Source: Mya arenaria (lineage: Eukaryota > Mollusca > Bivalvia > Myida > Myidae). Taken from it: 64,000 nt of DNA. A model generated the notes under the pieces. That model was not told the DNA's origin and searched no databases. It saw only the letters and a program-made list of their open reading frames with translations. A program made the translations under genes and the position numbers. Shown here in pieces: positions 11,041 to 25,009 of this stretch; position 1 is the stretch's first letter, and each line of letters starts with the position of its first letter. The stretch lies in the NCBI RefSeq assembly GCF_026914265.1, contig NC_069136.1:23854051-23918050 (forward strand), written 5' to 3'.

Positions 11041-12098
11041 TAACCGTCATAAGCACTCTCACCATCCCAAAAGAATAACACATATTATCATAATCAAATT
11101 CATCATTATAACCACATTTATTTTAAACAAGCATTTTGTCTGTGTTTTTGTGACAAAACAATAATACATACAACTTACTGATGCCTCTTATGTAAAGCAT
11201 GACTTATTCCACTTTTATAAATAATTGCAAATCTATGTAAAACACTTTAACACTAAGTGAATGTTTATTTAGCCACTAAGCTACATTTTTCTTTTACACT
11301 ATTACCTTCACCAATATGTCATTTTTTTGAAAACCAATATATTTTTTTATTCAATTTTTACTTTTATGTTTTGTTACCCTCTTTTTACAAATTGTACTAT
11401 ACTAGTTTGCTATATGGTTTGGACATGCATATTAAAATTCAACGTTTAATAAGATAGTGTAATAAAAACGTTATCACGACATGCATATGAAAGCTTTAAA
11501 AGTCCAAAACAAAAACCAGCATATATATCCTTGAAGATAGGGATTTTGAATTTGTAGATGATTCTTATACAAAGCAACAAAGCTTAGAGGACACACGTAT
11601 AAAAATGAATAAAAATGTTGATATTTTAATTACAGAATATATATACTTATAATATTATACTCAAATTCCCAAGCCGAATTTTGCTTCGAGATTATATCTG
11701 AAAGATTGACCTAGTAACCTGTGGTGGTATTCAATCTTGGTCTTAATTGTGTCTAAGAGCGATGTAGCTAATCGGATTACATGTTATTATTAAATCACCA
11801 ATACAATCAATGAAGTCAATGATGCATGCATGACAATATGATTAACTTAACTTGAATATTTAATACCACCCCTTGGGCAGTATTTATAAAACTTCTTAAG
11901 TCACTTTCCTATCTTTTGTATCACTTTAGTAATATGAAATAGAAAAATAAAGAATTTTCAAAATACATTTTTTCTTTGACCTTATTGAAAAAAACATACT
12001 TTAATGTGAAAAACACCCACTTAACAATGAAAAATTAAAGAAATTGACTTTGGTAAACGATCCATGGTTAAATGTTATGACTTGTAGAGATCTATTTC
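11041..12098. other. Non-coding end of the left arm
   Basis: Sequence to about 11880 is the inverted counterpart of 21140-22010 in intron 1 of gene A. A motif with TAGCTAATCGGATTACATG, GAAGTCAATGAT and TACCACCCCT (11770-11880) recurs at about 8585-8660, 12700-12770 and, inverted, 21165-21260, so it is part of a dispersed repeat. No gene. Confidence 0.5.
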
Positions 12099-12536
12099 TC
12101 ACACCTCAGATAAGTAGTTCCAATAATTTAACCATGCTAGATATTCGTAATGACCAATGGCGAATATAAAATGCCGTATAGAACTCCTTTTTAATGGTCG
12201 CGACATTGTAATTACCTCCCTTGTTGAAGACTGTCTTCTGTAGCATTATGCAAACCTTGTCTTGTGGCAATATTTAGAACACTAATTAATTATTTCTCGC
12301 TTCAAATGTCACCATTAAACAGTTTTCACCCACCTTTTAAGAAATAATGGTTCACTATCCTTAGAACTATTAAAAGACCGCTTTGACTATTTACATAATC
12401 TGAATCACTGCGCACATATCCATGACAACCACGAATTATCGCATATCCATACGCAATTATTTTCATTAAGCACAAAAGAGTTCCAGCAATAAATACTTAC
12501 TTGATTTTGTTTAACTGAGGTGGGAGAAAAGGCATC
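12099..12536. mobile_element. MITE, family CTCCCACCTCAGAT (copy 1)
   Basis: The ends CTCACACCTCAGATAA and TTAACTGAGGTGGGAG are inverted. The interior is shared almost base for base with 17119-17554 (for example CCTCCCTTGTTGAAGACTGT). Both copies are followed at once by CATCTACCATAGCC and a hairpin containing GTGTAAGATAGGTTCAT (12540-12655), so the MITE sits inside a second hairpin element. That host element occurs without the insert near 52975-53105. Confidence 0.75.
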
Positions 12537-12904
12537 TACCATAGCCGCTCGTGTAAGATAGGTTCATCCTGACCCTCGAGCAGGGAAACGTTGCGGAAAC
12601 GAGGTTTACCCTACGCTCGGGTCGGAATGAACCTATCTTACACTTTCGGCCATTAAAGATACTTATACTCTATCTAGATTTCGATCTGTATAACCCTTGC
12701 TGTTGAATGAAGTCAATGATTAATGACAGTACGATTAACTTAATTTGAATATTGAATACCACCCCTGGTGTTTTCTAATTGTAACGATCCATGGTTAAAT
12801 GTGTTTGTAATCTCATTCATGCAAATTACTCCACCAGGTTTCATGAACACTTGCATATATGACTTGTAGAGATCTCTTTCAAATCAGAGATCTTGACCTG
12901 TATA

Positions 12905-14085
12905 AACATTTTACGAAAGGGCGCAACCCGTCTGGTGACAACAATTCACCACCTTCAAACATTGTCCGAAGGGGCGCAAACCGTCTGGCGACTCCAATAT
13001 ACCACCTTCTAACATTGTCCGAAGGGGCGAAAACCGTCTGGTGACTCCGATATACCACCTTCAAACATTGTCCGAAGGGACAGAAACCGTCTGGTGACTC
13101 CGATATACCACCTTCAAACATTGCCGAAGGGACAGAAACCGTCTGGTGACTCCAATTTACCACCTTCAAACATTGTTCGAAGTTGCACAAACCGTCTGGT
13201 GATTCCACTATTCCACCTTCAAACATTGTGCGAAGGGGCACAAACCGTCTGGTGATTCCAATATACCACCTTCAAACATTGTGCGAAGGGGCACAAACCG
13301 TCTGGTGATTCCAATATACCACCTTCAAACATTGTCCGAAGGGGCACAAACCGTCTGGTGACTCCAATATACTACCTTCAAACATTGTCCGAAGGGGCAC
13401 AAACCGTCTGATGACTCCAATATACTACCTTCAAACATTATCCGAAGGGGCACAAACCGTCTGATGACTCCAATATACCACCTTCAAACATTGTCCGAAG
13501 GGGCAAAAACCGTCTGATAACTCCAATATACCAACTTCAAACATTTTACGAAAGGGCGCAACCCGTCTGGTGACACCAATTTACCACCTTCAAACACTGT
13601 CCGAAGGGGCGCAAACCGTCTGTTGACATCAATATACCAACTTCAAACATTGTCCGAAGGGGCGCAAACCGTCTGGTGACACCAATATACCACCTTCAAA
13701 CATTGTCCGAAGGGGCACAAACCGTCTGATGACTCCAATATACCACCTTCAAACATTGTCCGAAGGGGCACAAACCGTCTGATAACTCCAATATACCAAC
13801 TTCAAACATTTTACGAAAGGGCGCAACCCGTCTGGTGACACCAATTTACCACCTTCAAACATTGTCCGAAGGGGCGCAAACCGTCTGGTGACACCAATAT
13901 ACCACCTTCAAACATTGTCCGAAGGGGCGCAAACCGTCTGGTGACACCAATATACCACCTTCAAACATTGTACGAAAGGGCGCAAACCATTTGGTGACAC
14001 CAATTTACCACCTTTAAACATTGTCCGAAGGGACACAAACCGCCTTGTGACTCCAACATACCACCTTCAAACATTGTCCATCATA
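12905..14085. repeat. 53-bp minisatellite, about 22 copies
   Basis: The unit contains CCACCTTCAAACATTGTCCG, AAGGGGCACAAACCGTCTGG and TGACTCCAATATA, repeating every 53 bp (for example 13266 and 13319). Because 53 is not a multiple of three, frames through it change register. The frames on both strands here (12859-13044, 12879-13241) are repeat artefacts. Confidence 0.95.
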
Positions 14086-14999
14086 GAGGCTAAGTTGATC
14101 TCATTTTAATAAATGAATTCATCAAACGGTTTCCTGATTGAAACTGAACGGGAAGTTTGTGCAAATAAGAAATATTTGCTGAATAAGGCAGTTCCTTTTC
14201 TGCTTTAGAGCTTCTTTTTGATCAGTTGAAAGTTTGAGTTTGATTTTTTTTCAGTTTCTTCTTTTAGTCTTATATTGTTTAATAAGATTTTTAGCTGTTC
14301 GCTCATGGTGGCAGAGATCTATTCTGCTTGTTAGGGGAGACCACTGCCTAGAAGACTGACAATTATCCTCTCTTTTATTAATGCAACTGTTCACTTGATG
14401 ATATAGGGGATAACAGTCAATATTGTAATATTTCGTACACTTAAGAATATGGAGAGTATAAGTCTTAAAGGGCAAATTAAACCTATTCGGAAGTCCCTAC
14501 CCTTTGTAACATGCCCTTTTTCTTTTAATTAACAGTGGTTTGTGATTTCAAAAATGCCGGATCTACTTGATCTACTTTGTATTGTTTGGTTTTAACCGTT
14601 ATTTGGCAGGGGGGAGGGTCCTGAAGCACTAGAAATCAGTGTTATCTTGCATGCAAATTGGTCAATTGATTATATAAAATATAGAAAAAATATTAAGTGG
14701 TGTCCGACCTATACGTCTGAAACACGTGGTGTCATAAATACATAGGACGAACCACATGGGTGCTAAAATCTTCAGTTCGACCGGAAAATGGAAAAATGCT
14801 ATTTGTTACTGAACATCTAAAACCTGCAAAAAGGCGTAGTGTCATTGTTACACCATTAAGTTAGGGTTTTTTCTGAGGTTATCTTTAGGCATGAAACTCG
14901 ATACAGATTTTAATTAGTTTGGTACATTGTCAGCACAAGTATCTTCATCTTGGGTAAAATTCTATCAATGTATCAATGAATAATGCATCCTATTGTAAG
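14086..14999. other. Non-coding stretch
   Basis: I see no gene or named repeat in this stretch. Confidence 0.4.
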
Positions 15000-15174
15000 T
15001 ACGGTCGAATCTCGTTATGTCGAACTCCGTTATCTCGATGTATTTTTTTCGAACTGTTTTCAAATGTGTTGGGTTTAGTTATTCACTTGTTATATTTCAG
15101 TTATATCGATGTTTCATTACCTCGAAGTATTTCTCGAGGTCCATGTGACTTCGACATAGCGAGTTTTGACTGTA
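15000..15174. mobile_element. Short pogo/Tigger-like MITE
   Basis: TACGGTCGAATCTCGTTATG at the left and CATAGCGAGTTTTGACTGTA at the right are inverted repeats of about 25 bp, and TA lies at both ends. TIRs of this kind (CAGTC, CTCG, TATGTCGA) with a TA target are typical of pogo-type members of the Tc1/mariner superfamily. It is 175 bp long and non-coding. Confidence 0.65.
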
Positions 15175-15309
15175 ACTAAACTTGTGTTTCATGTAGGAAG
15201 TGTTATATTTAAACAACTGTGTTTCGGTCGGTATTTAGTTTACACGTTAAGTTGATTTAGATTACAACGGTCTTTTTAGTCAATGAAATTGCAGATAGTC
15301 AATCATTAA

Positions 15310-15631
15310 TGCACAAGTCAACTGTAACCACGCCCCCCCCCCCCCCCCAGGTCCGGAGGTATACCGGGGATAGCCGGGGAAATGGGCCGTATTTTTACCT
15401 TTCAGGTGGCCCCGCAGTGCCGGGTTAATATTGTGGTTTTGTCTTCGCTTTAAACATAGCGGGGAATGGGCCTTACCTAGGGTCCCTGGGGTGCGGGGGC
15501 ATTTGGCGGGGATTTTACCATCTGTTCGTTCCCGCAGGGCGGGGATTTTAGCCGGGGTTGGCTGGACCTAAGGTCAAAGTCCCTACTATTCCCCGGACCT
15601 GGGGGGGGCGTGGTTACAATTGACTGGTGCA
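15310..15631. mobile_element. PIF/Harbinger-like MITE, family TGCACCAGTC (copy 1)
   Basis: The ends TGCACAAGTCAACTGTAACC and TACAATTGACTGGTGCA are inverted, with poly-C/G tracts and GTCCGG words inside. TAA flanks both sides (15307-15309 and 15632-15634), a 3-bp target duplication as in PIF/Harbinger. Sister copies are at 24097-24411 and 27383-27691. The Harbinger transposase relic at 41755-42345 shows that such elements have been in this genome. Confidence 0.8.
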
Positions 15632-15634
15632 TAA

Positions 15635-16495
15635 GTACTAGGCTGTCACAAAGTTGTTGCACGTTGTTTTTATGTTGACTTCAAAGCTGAACTATTAAGG
15701 GTTCGTTTTGTGATTTACATGGAAACAAATTGTCTCTGCTATTTATTATGATCAGATATGTGTGACAAGTCAAAATGAAATGGAAATTAATCAATAATCA
15801 TCGTCAGGGCCGGGTCCAGGGTTCGACGTTAGAGGGGGGTGTACCTTACAGGCGTAATCTTTTGACTCGCGCCCCCCCCCCCTCAAAACCGAATTATTTT
15901 TGTTCAAAGTGTAAGAAGGGGATTCGGGGGTACTCCCCCATGAAAACTTTTTCAATTGCGAATCCAAAATCGTGCATTTTGGGCGTTTTTTATTACGCTT
16001 TTTTCTCTTAATATTGAAATTAATAGTAAACTTGGAAGATGGGGGTCCACTAGTGGTTATAATACAGATGATAATACAAAAGGGTTTTCGGCTATATTTT
16101 AGAACAATCAAACAATTCATTTTTTACCAATATAAAACAGATGCCAAAAACAACTTGGATTTTTAAACCTATAATTGATTGGAAAAAAATATAATAAAAT
16201 GTACTAATCTGAAAACATGAAAATGATGGGAACGAAAAATGGATAATTAGTGAAGTTTTAATCATGATTATTAAAAAGAACTTTTGGAAGACTCCTGATC
16301 AAGCAAGCATATTTTCAAAACATAAAAACACTTCCTGTGATAAAATCAAGCACGAGCATTATAATTTAGAAACAAGTAACGAAACGTCGTGTGTATAAAG
16401 TAATGGTTTATTTCGAAATAATATAACACGTCCTGGAAATAATCAAACATGAGCATTATATTAATGATCAAAGGTTACTTTGATTATTTCTATAA
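15635..16495. other. Non-coding stretch with one GC-rich element fragment
   Basis: 15800-15935 (GGTCCAGGGTTCGACGTTAG, CGCCCCCCCCCCTC) belongs to the GC-rich family seen at 10545 and 22165. The rest is AT-rich and shows no gene; frames such as 15791-16120 overlap the element and are not supported. Confidence 0.45.
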
Positions 16496-16981
16496 CAGTG
16501 TGTGCATACCACGTGATAAATTACGTCATATCTGCTTCGTCGGAAGGTAATATTTTGTTTAAAATGAACACTTAAATCAAAGATAACTTTTCTTTTACTA
16601 CACCATTTTAAATAAAACGAAAGGCAGTCTATGCCGCTTAAAGAGCCCCGCTTTCGTTTCATTACCGAAGTTTGATAAGGTTAATAGTTTCATCAAACAC
16701 TTCGACACGCCTGTTTCCAAAATAATATTTGACAGTGCTCCGCCAGACGGCCGTATTGTGAACAGGTTTGTCGAAGTGTTTGAAGAAACTTAACTCTCAG
16801 TCAAACTCTGGTAAAAGACCGAAAGCAGGGCTCTGTAAGAGGCGTAGACTGCGATATGTTTCATCTAAAATGGTGAAGAAATAGTGAAGTTATTTTTGTT
16901 TTAAAGCTTTTATTCGAAGCAAAACATTGCCTTCCGACGTAGCATTTATGACGCAATTTGTCACGTGGTATACACACACTG
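16496..16981. mobile_element. MITE, family CAGTGTGTGTATACC (copy 2)
   Basis: It is 486 bp, beginning CAGTGTGTGCATACCACGTG and ending CACGTGGTATACACACACTG. TATAA lies immediately before and after it (16491-16495 and 16982-16986), a perfect 5-bp target duplication. The interior halves also fold (AAACACTTCGACA against TGTCGAAGTGTTT). Confidence 0.85.
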
Positions 16982-17118
16982 TATAAGATAAAGTGCAATG
17001 CATATATAACAAAAACTATTTCACAGAACTGGACCGGTGGCCATAAAACATATTTAGTAAGTTCTCAACTGAAGTCAATTTTTTTAGTGTTCAAATTAAA
17101 ATTAAAAGAAAGTATTTC

Positions 17119-17554
17119 CTCCCACCTCAGATAAGAAGGTTCAAAAATTTAACTAGAAATTCTTATCTTGCCCATGGGCAAAGATAAAACGCCCGTATGG
17201 AACTCCTTTTTAATGGTCACCACATTGTAATAACCTCCCTTGTTGAAGACTGTCTTCTGTAGCATCATAGAAACCTTGTCTTGGTGCAATATTTAGAAAG
17301 CTCATTCATTATTTCTCGCTTCAAATGTCACCATAAAAAGGTTTTCACGCACCTTTCAAGAAATAATGCTTCACTCTCCGTAGAACTATTAAACGACCGA
17401 TTTCACTATTAACATAATCTAAATCACTGCGCGCATATCCATGACAACCACGAATTATCACATATCCATACGCATTTATTTTCACTACGCACGAAAGAGT
17501 TCCAGCAAAAACAAATACATTTTTTACTATATTTTGTTAATCTGAGGTGGGAGA
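17119..17554. mobile_element. MITE, family CTCCCACCTCAGAT (copy 2)
   Basis: The ends CTCCCACCTCAGATAA and TTAATCTGAGGTGGGAG are inverted; the interior matches 12099-12536. The hairpin that follows (17560-17692, GTGTAAGATATGTTCATCC) is the host element, as in copy 1. Confidence 0.75.
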
Positions 17555-17869
17555 AAATGCATCTACCATAGCCACTCGTGTAAGATATGTTCATCCCAAC
17601 CCAGCGCAGGATGTTTTGCGGAAACTCGGTAAACCTCGTTTCTGCAAAACACCCTACGTTCGGGTCTGGATGAACTTATCTTACATTCTCGGCCATGGAA
17701 GATACTTTTTTTAGATTATTTGGATTTCTTACATGTATGAGAAATCCCGTTCGTACTATTCAATTGATGGTATACGCGAAGTAGGTATGTCTTTCAGATA
17801 AGCATATGATGCTAACAAATGATACAATCGACATGTGGGGTTCCAGGCGACCTTAAGAATGAAAGGAAA

Positions 17870-18480
17870 TACTTTAAGACTCATTAAGGCGCCGGTCGAA
17901 TATTATAAAAGTTATGTTTGGGCTTCAGGAGTCTTTTTGATGGATGAACTACCGAAATGCACTTCAAGGTGCCTTTTAAATAGACTAGTATAAAATTAAA
18001 ATTGGGGCACAAAGCGTCGTTACGATACATTTACTGCCTTAAGACGAATTAAGACGCCGTCAAATAGTACAAGAGTTATATTGGTGCACCAGGCGTCGTT
18101 ATGATGGATGTTCTACCGTAAGGTACTTCGATGTGCCGTGTAAATGGTGAAAACGTTATATTTTGACACCAGGTCGTTTATATAGATATTCTGCCAATTA
18201 AGGAGCCGTCAAATAGTATAAAACTTAATTAAGGCACTTAGCATCGTTACGATGTATGAACTGCATTAAAACACACTAAGGCGACGTTCAAATAGTACAA
18301 AAGTTATATTAAGGCACTTAGCATCGTTACGATGGATGTACTGCATTAAAACACACAGTAGTACAAAGTTATATTAAGGCACTTAGCATCGTTACGATGG
18401 ATGTACTGCATTAAAACACACAGTAGTACAAAGTTATATTAGGGCACAAAGCACCGTTACGATGGATGAACTGCCTTAAG
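17870..18480. repeat. Degenerate tandem repeat downstream of gene A
   Basis: Diverged units of about 60-110 bp share TCGTTACGATGGATG, ACTGCCTTAAG and GTTATATTAAGGCAC. Two units at 18300-18440 are near-identical. Words such as CACTTCAAGGTGCC (17959) and ACTTCGATGTGCC (18122) resemble CACCTTTAAGGTGCC at 18481, the very end of gene A, so the array seems to have grown out of the 3' end and flank of that gene. Confidence 0.6.
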
Positions 18481-18485
18481 CACCT

Positions 18486-21400
18486 TTAAGGTGCCACGTA
18501 AACGTATTCGTTGTACATCGTGCCCTTCGTTGTCAGGATGCTGGTGGTTCCGTTGTTGACTTCCATCAGGTTTGTAGCATTTGGTCTCGCATAACCCATT
18601 TCCTCCACCTTCCTAAGAGTGAACCACGCATACCTGCCAAATATGTCATGTCATAAAGAAAATGTTGTCGAAATAAAAAAGGGTCATTTTAACTGCTTTT
18701 TGGAGCGGGAGGTTGTATCCGGCTCGAGTGAAGTTTGCAGAATCGGATGAAATAAACATCTGCAAAATGCCACGAGAGTGGAATACGACCTCCCGATCAA
18801 CACGCAGTAGTAATAATTATTTCTTTATATGTACACGTCAGCTTCAAATTCTTAAATGAACTGCCTTCGTCAATTGCGAATATTTTCCGATGAACGCAAC
18901 ATCTTCGGATATGTTTGGATCGCGAATCAGCACATATTTACATACATGCAAGTTGAAAATTGATTAATTTGTTATTGTTTGTATTGTATGAGCAGGCCGA
19001 GAAAAACTGTTAGAAATTGTTAATTTATGATATGTGAAATGTTTTGTTGACATTACTATATCAAGTTTACGTTTAAAAATTATTCGGACTCCACACACTT
19101 TAACCAACCAAACTGCGTTCATATTCTGATAACGCCATTAATCCCGCAATTTATTCCTTAAATTTACTGTACTGAATTAATTAATTACATTTTAACGACG
19201 CAATGTGTTTTTATGACGTCAATTTTACATTGCACAATGGTACTTGTTATGACGTGATGTACGTATGTACATTGGAATACGGCCGTCATTGTAAAAGCAT
19301 TTCGTGCGAAAGTCATTGTAAAAGCATTTCGGGCGTAAGTCATTGTAAAAGCATTTCGGGCGTACTTTACTGTGAAAGCATTTCGGGCGTAAGTCATTGT
19401 TAAAGCCTTTCGGGTGTAAGTCATTTTTAAAGCATTTCGGGCGAAAGTTATTGTGAAAGCATTTCGGGTGAAAGTCATTGTAAAAGCATTTCAGGCTGAA
19501 GTCATTGCAAAAGCATTTCGGGCGTTGGTCATTATGGAAGAATTTCGGGAGTAAATCTTAATTTGTGAAAGCATTTCATGCGTAAGTAATTGTGAAACTA
19601 TTTTGTGCTTTAGTCTTGGCGAAATCATTGTGTGCGTAAGTCATTGTAAAAGCATTTCGTGCAAAAGTCATTGTAAAAGCATTTCATGCGTAAGTCATTG
19701 TTTAAGTATTTCGTGCGTAAGTCATTGTAAAAGCATATCGTGCGTAAGTCATCATAAAATAATTTCGTGCGAGATTCATTGTGGAAGCAATTCCGTGAGT
19801 TTGTCATTGTCAATGTGAACACAATTCGGGCGTAGGTCATTGTAAAAACATTTCGGGCGTAGGTCATTGTGAAAACAATTCGGGCGTAGGTCATTGTGAA
19901 AACAATTCGGGCGTAGGTCGATTGTGAAAGCAATTCAGGTGTTATCAGTGTCATAGGATTTTGAACATAAGTCATTAAAGCACTTTGAGGATAAGAAGGG
20001 AGGAAAGAAGTTGTATTTCGATCATTTGTGTTCGACAGAACGTTAACTAAACATTTAATATTCAGACGTAAATTATTGAAATATATATATATATATATAT
20101 ACTAAAAATTGTTTCCTTTATAAGATATTATGAAAGGTAAAACTTTAGTACTTTCTTGACTCTCGTACTTGACTCTCGCTATGTACCTACATGATAGGTA
20201 TTACCTGAACACATTGGTATTCTTTTCAAGTCTTTTAAGCATGTTAGCCATAAAAGTTTCGCTGTATTCCGCCGTCGGACAGGCAAATTCTGTCAACCAG
20301 ACTTTTCTGTTCTTGTATCTTCGGGAGAGACGATTTATATAGCCCAAGATGTCGTTTTCGTTGCAGGAGTAAAAGTGCGCTGCCAAGTAGTCGACCTTGC
20401 AGTTACTGCAGTTTTCGAAGAACTGATCCAGCCATACGAAGTCAGACGACGCCGGAACTGGGTCTAGTTTGATGTCGGTGCCGTTCACAAGTTGTTCTAT
20501 ATTGGGCCAGAACTCTGCTGCTTGTTGGGGTGTAAGATTGGCTTGGTCGGCCCTGTCCGGTTCATTGTAGGCCAAAATATACTTAGTTCCTGCAGGAATA
20601 CCAGGATCTACACCGAGCGTCCACTTCCTCCAGATCATCGGAACATACTCCGGCATTTGGACGTTGTAGCCCGGGCAATTATTGACGACGTTTTCCGTGA
20701 AGAAGGTCAGGTTTTTGTGCCAGTCGTACCTGTAGAGACATTCAGAGGCTAACATTTTGTACACCAGCAACCAATTGAATTAAATTGGTTTATTTAAGTT
20801 TTATGCTGTTGTTCCATGTTTCTGGTTTGCGATTGTTTGTTTGTGTGTGTTATTTCTTTGGCGTTTACCCTCTGCCATTAAACGGGATTTATGTTTAATT
20901 GTTCGACTACTAAGCGTGTTTCTGTTGTTTAAAATATAAATATTGATCAAAGTAAACTAAATGTTTAATGATTGGTCAATATTTTTTAAGTATCACTATA
21001 AACCTTTTAATTCAGTTGAATGTGCAAACCAACCTGTGGACCACTTATATTATTCAAGTCTTATACACATGACTGAAACATACATTAAGTATTGATTCCC
21101 TATTTACGTGAATTGTAAACGACAGCTTGACTCTATGCAAATGATGATAAATCTCGAACAAGGGGTGGTATTTAATATTCAAGTTAAGTTAATCGTTCGG
21201 TCATGAATCATTGACTTCATTCACTGTATTGGTCATTTAACAATAGCCGATTAGCTACATCGCTCTTAGACCCAATTAAGACCAAAATTGAATACCAGCC
21301 CAGGTCATTAGGTCAATCTTTCAGATATAGGCTCAAAGCAAATTTCGGCTGGGAATTTGAGTATAATATTATAAGTATATATATTCTGTAATTAAAATAT

Positions 21401-21967
21401 CAGCATATTTATACATTTTTATGTGTGTCCTCTAAGCTTTATTTCTTTGTTTAAGACTCATCTACAAATTCAACTTCCCTATCTTCAAAGATACGCTGGT
21501 TTTTGTTTTGGACTTTTAAAGCTGTCAAATGCATGTACCAAACTTATATAATAAAAATTTGTAAAAAGATGGTAACCTAACATAACATTAAATAAAGTTT
21601 AAATAAAGACATTTATTATGGTTTTTCATAAAATGTCATATAGGTGAAGGTAAAATTGTAAAACAAAAAAGTAGCTAAGTGGCTAAATTAACATTCACTT
21701 AAGATTTAAGTGTTTTACATAGGTTTGCATATACTGGCTATTATTTTAAGTGGTGGAATAAATCATACCTAACAAAAGATGCATCAATTAGTTTAACGTT
21801 GTATTGCTTTTATCACAAAAACAAAGAAAAAAAGGCTTGTTAACAATAAATGTGGTCATAATGATAAATTTGATTATGACAATACGTGTTATTCTGTTGC
21901 TGATTGTTAGTGTGCTTATGACGGTTAAAATGATGCTGATGATGTTGTTGGTGCTGTTGTTGCTGTT

Positions 21968-21998
<31 letters not shown>

Positions 21999-24977
21999 AA
22001 TATGATCACGATAAAAGGGGAGCTTCATTGAAAGCAAGGACCTCTTTGCCCTTCTTAATCAAGATATGTAAAGATTTCAATGTGGCATAAAGATGCTTTT
22101 ATTTGCGCTGCTAAACTACCGCAGCTCATTTACCTTATTATGAGGGAAATTAAATACTAACTAGGGATGTACCCAGAATTTGACGTAACTTAGGGGCTTA
22201 ACCATTTGGCTTCTCCCCTCCTCCAGAACCGAAACTTATTTGGTGTTGACATGGGGGTTTGGGTACTCCCCGAAGAAAATCTTAGTCCGAAAAGGTGCAG
22301 TTTGGGCGTAGGTTATCACATTGTTTCTCCTGTAAGGAAATTTAAAGTAAACTTGTGCGATTTTAGTCAGGGGTGGGGGCGGCGCCGGATGCACCCAATC
22401 CCTCCTGGATCTGCTAGTGCTGAAATTTGAATGAAAATATCTGGCGGTTTAATGTTGGCAGACGCTTTTTTCCTGTAAACAAGGTTGACTAGCCAAGAGT
22501 TGCATTGTACCAAATTTTTAACAGTTCGATTATTCAGAAAAATAACGAAATACAATGCAAATATATGTGTTTACTATCATAGCCTCTTGATGATAAATGA
22601 CATCATATAAACGTAGCATGCGTATGACAAATACGACTATGGGATTCCTAGTGCATGTACAATACTACAATGGTTAAACAGGGACGAATCTTTAAAAGGA
22701 CTGTACACCAGATCGGCACAAAAAAAAAGTTTTTTCTGTAACAAATCTCGAGACAATTATTTAATAAAATGTTTTACCCTTTGATATCATAATTGTAAAA
22801 AAAACCATACTAAAATGTAAAAAAAATGGAGTTGGAGACCGGGTTCGAACCGGTGTCGCCAAATTTGCAGCCAAGTGTTGTATCCACTGTGCTACGAAGG
22901 CTTACTCTAAACAGTTGGAATATTTAAGGTATTTACCTTACATGGTCATATCACGTGATAACATCGATTAGCCAATCACGCATAAGGACTGAATTTTACT
23001 AGGTATACATACCTAGTGATATTTTTTAATGGAAAATACGAAAAAACTGCGAAAAATAAATTAGTTGTAAACTATGTGGTACTTCAGTAAGTAAGTCCCA
23101 ATGCATTGTACATATCGATACGAAGTTTATGTCAGTTTTCGACAAAAAAAAATTCGCTGTTTCATCATACGGAGTACAGTCCCTTTAATTAAGATATCAA
23201 GTATTTAACAGAATCCTAGTCAAATTTCATTTGATTTGCACGACACTTTAGAATTCAACCTTCATTTTTAGCTAATGAAATCAACATGTACTAGGCTTAA
23301 TCATTAATAATTTTAACTTTCGCGTGTGTTTAAACCGTGTGTGTATACCACGTGATAAATGACGTCATATATGTTACGTCGGAAGGCAATATTTTGCCTA
23401 AAATGAACACTTAAGTCAAAGATAACTTTTCTTTTACTACACCATTTTAAATAAAACAAAGGGCAATCTATGCCGCTTAAAGAGCCCCGCTTTCGTTTTA
23501 TTACCGAAGTTTGATAAGGTAAATAATTTTATCAAACACTTCGACAAACCTGTTTCCAAAATAGTGTTTCGACAGTGCTCCGTCAGACGGCCGTATTGTG
23601 AAAAGGTTTGTCGAAGTGTTTGAAGAAACTAAACTCTCAATCAAACTCTTGTACAAGACCGAAGGCGGAGCTCCTTAAGAGGCGTAGACTCCGCTATGTT
23701 TCATGGTGAAGAAATAGTGAAGTTATTTTTGCTTAAAGTCTTCATTCGAAGCAAAATATTGCCTTCCGACGTAGCATTTATAACGCAATTTATCACGTGG
23801 TATACACACACTGTTAAAGGTCCGCCTATTGCAACTTTTCTGATACACAATCCTTACGCCAGATTTTGCGTTGACAATGAAGTTGTATTCTAAGACAGCT
23901 AGATTACTAGAAATGATATTTCAACTTCGCTACGCTCATGCCGCCCATTCTTAATTAATACAATGTTACTTCATGTCATATAACTATAATATTACGTAGT
24001 TTGTTGCCATTTGTGACGTGTGTACATATTTTGGATTATTGAAATCATTGAGCCTACGACAAGATACCGTACACGTTAAACAATATTTGAAAGTAATGCA
24101 CCTGTCAGTTATGACCACAGACCCTCCAGGTCCGGGAAATAGCGGGGACTTTGACTTTCGGTTCAGCCAAGCCCAGGTAATACCCCACCCCTGCGCGGCC
24201 GAACTGATGGTAAACTCCCCGCCCAATACCCCCGCACCCCAGTGACCCTAAGTAAGGCACATTTCCCGCTAAATTTGGCGCGAATACAAAACCACCGCGT
24301 TCACCCGGCACTGCGGGGCCACCGGAAAGGTAATAACACGGCCCATTTCCCCGGCTATCCTCGATATACCCCCGGACCTGGGGGTGGGCGTGGTAACAAA
24401 TGACTGGTGCATAACTAACTAAATTTGCTAATTCAAACAGCAGTGCCTTACCAATGATACAGTCTCGTTGGAATGGATACTAATACTAATAAAGTGACCA
24501 TTCTATACGAATCTGAAAGGGACTCGCTCACTTAATCCCCGGTAATGCATCTGAAAAACCCTTACAGTATAACAACTGTATTCTTTGATACCTAAATTGC
24601 CGGAAAAAATACACTTTAGATATAAAGTAATACTCTGGTTTTAGTGGGATGCGAACCCACGACGGTACAGTCAATAGAAATTTATAAAACTGCCAAAAAA
24701 AACACCCAAAAGGATTCATGCACAACCATAAGGATGACTTATGCCTTTTGTTGAATCGCGTTTCCTATCTATATTTAAAATCGTGGACTTCAAAGACAAA
24801 TTTTCTGCATTTATATTTTTTGAAAAATATCGAGCCGTTAGTATCTAAGTTTTTACACCCCTTGAAATAATGATTTGCCACACTTTAAAAAGAGGATCCA
24901 ATGATTCTCTATTTACTCAGGCCCGGCACTTAAAGGCCTAGTTAAATCCTTCTGTAAGTGACCCCCCCCCCCCCCAC

Positions 24978-25009
<32 letters not shown>

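Noticed and set aside
12905-14085. A CRISPR-like array
   Set aside because: There are no unique spacers of constant length; the whole 53-bp unit repeats, and the window is animal DNA.
22832-22905. A functional tRNA gene on the minus strand
   Set aside because: A and B boxes are good but the acceptor stem does not pair, and it lies within a TIR element.
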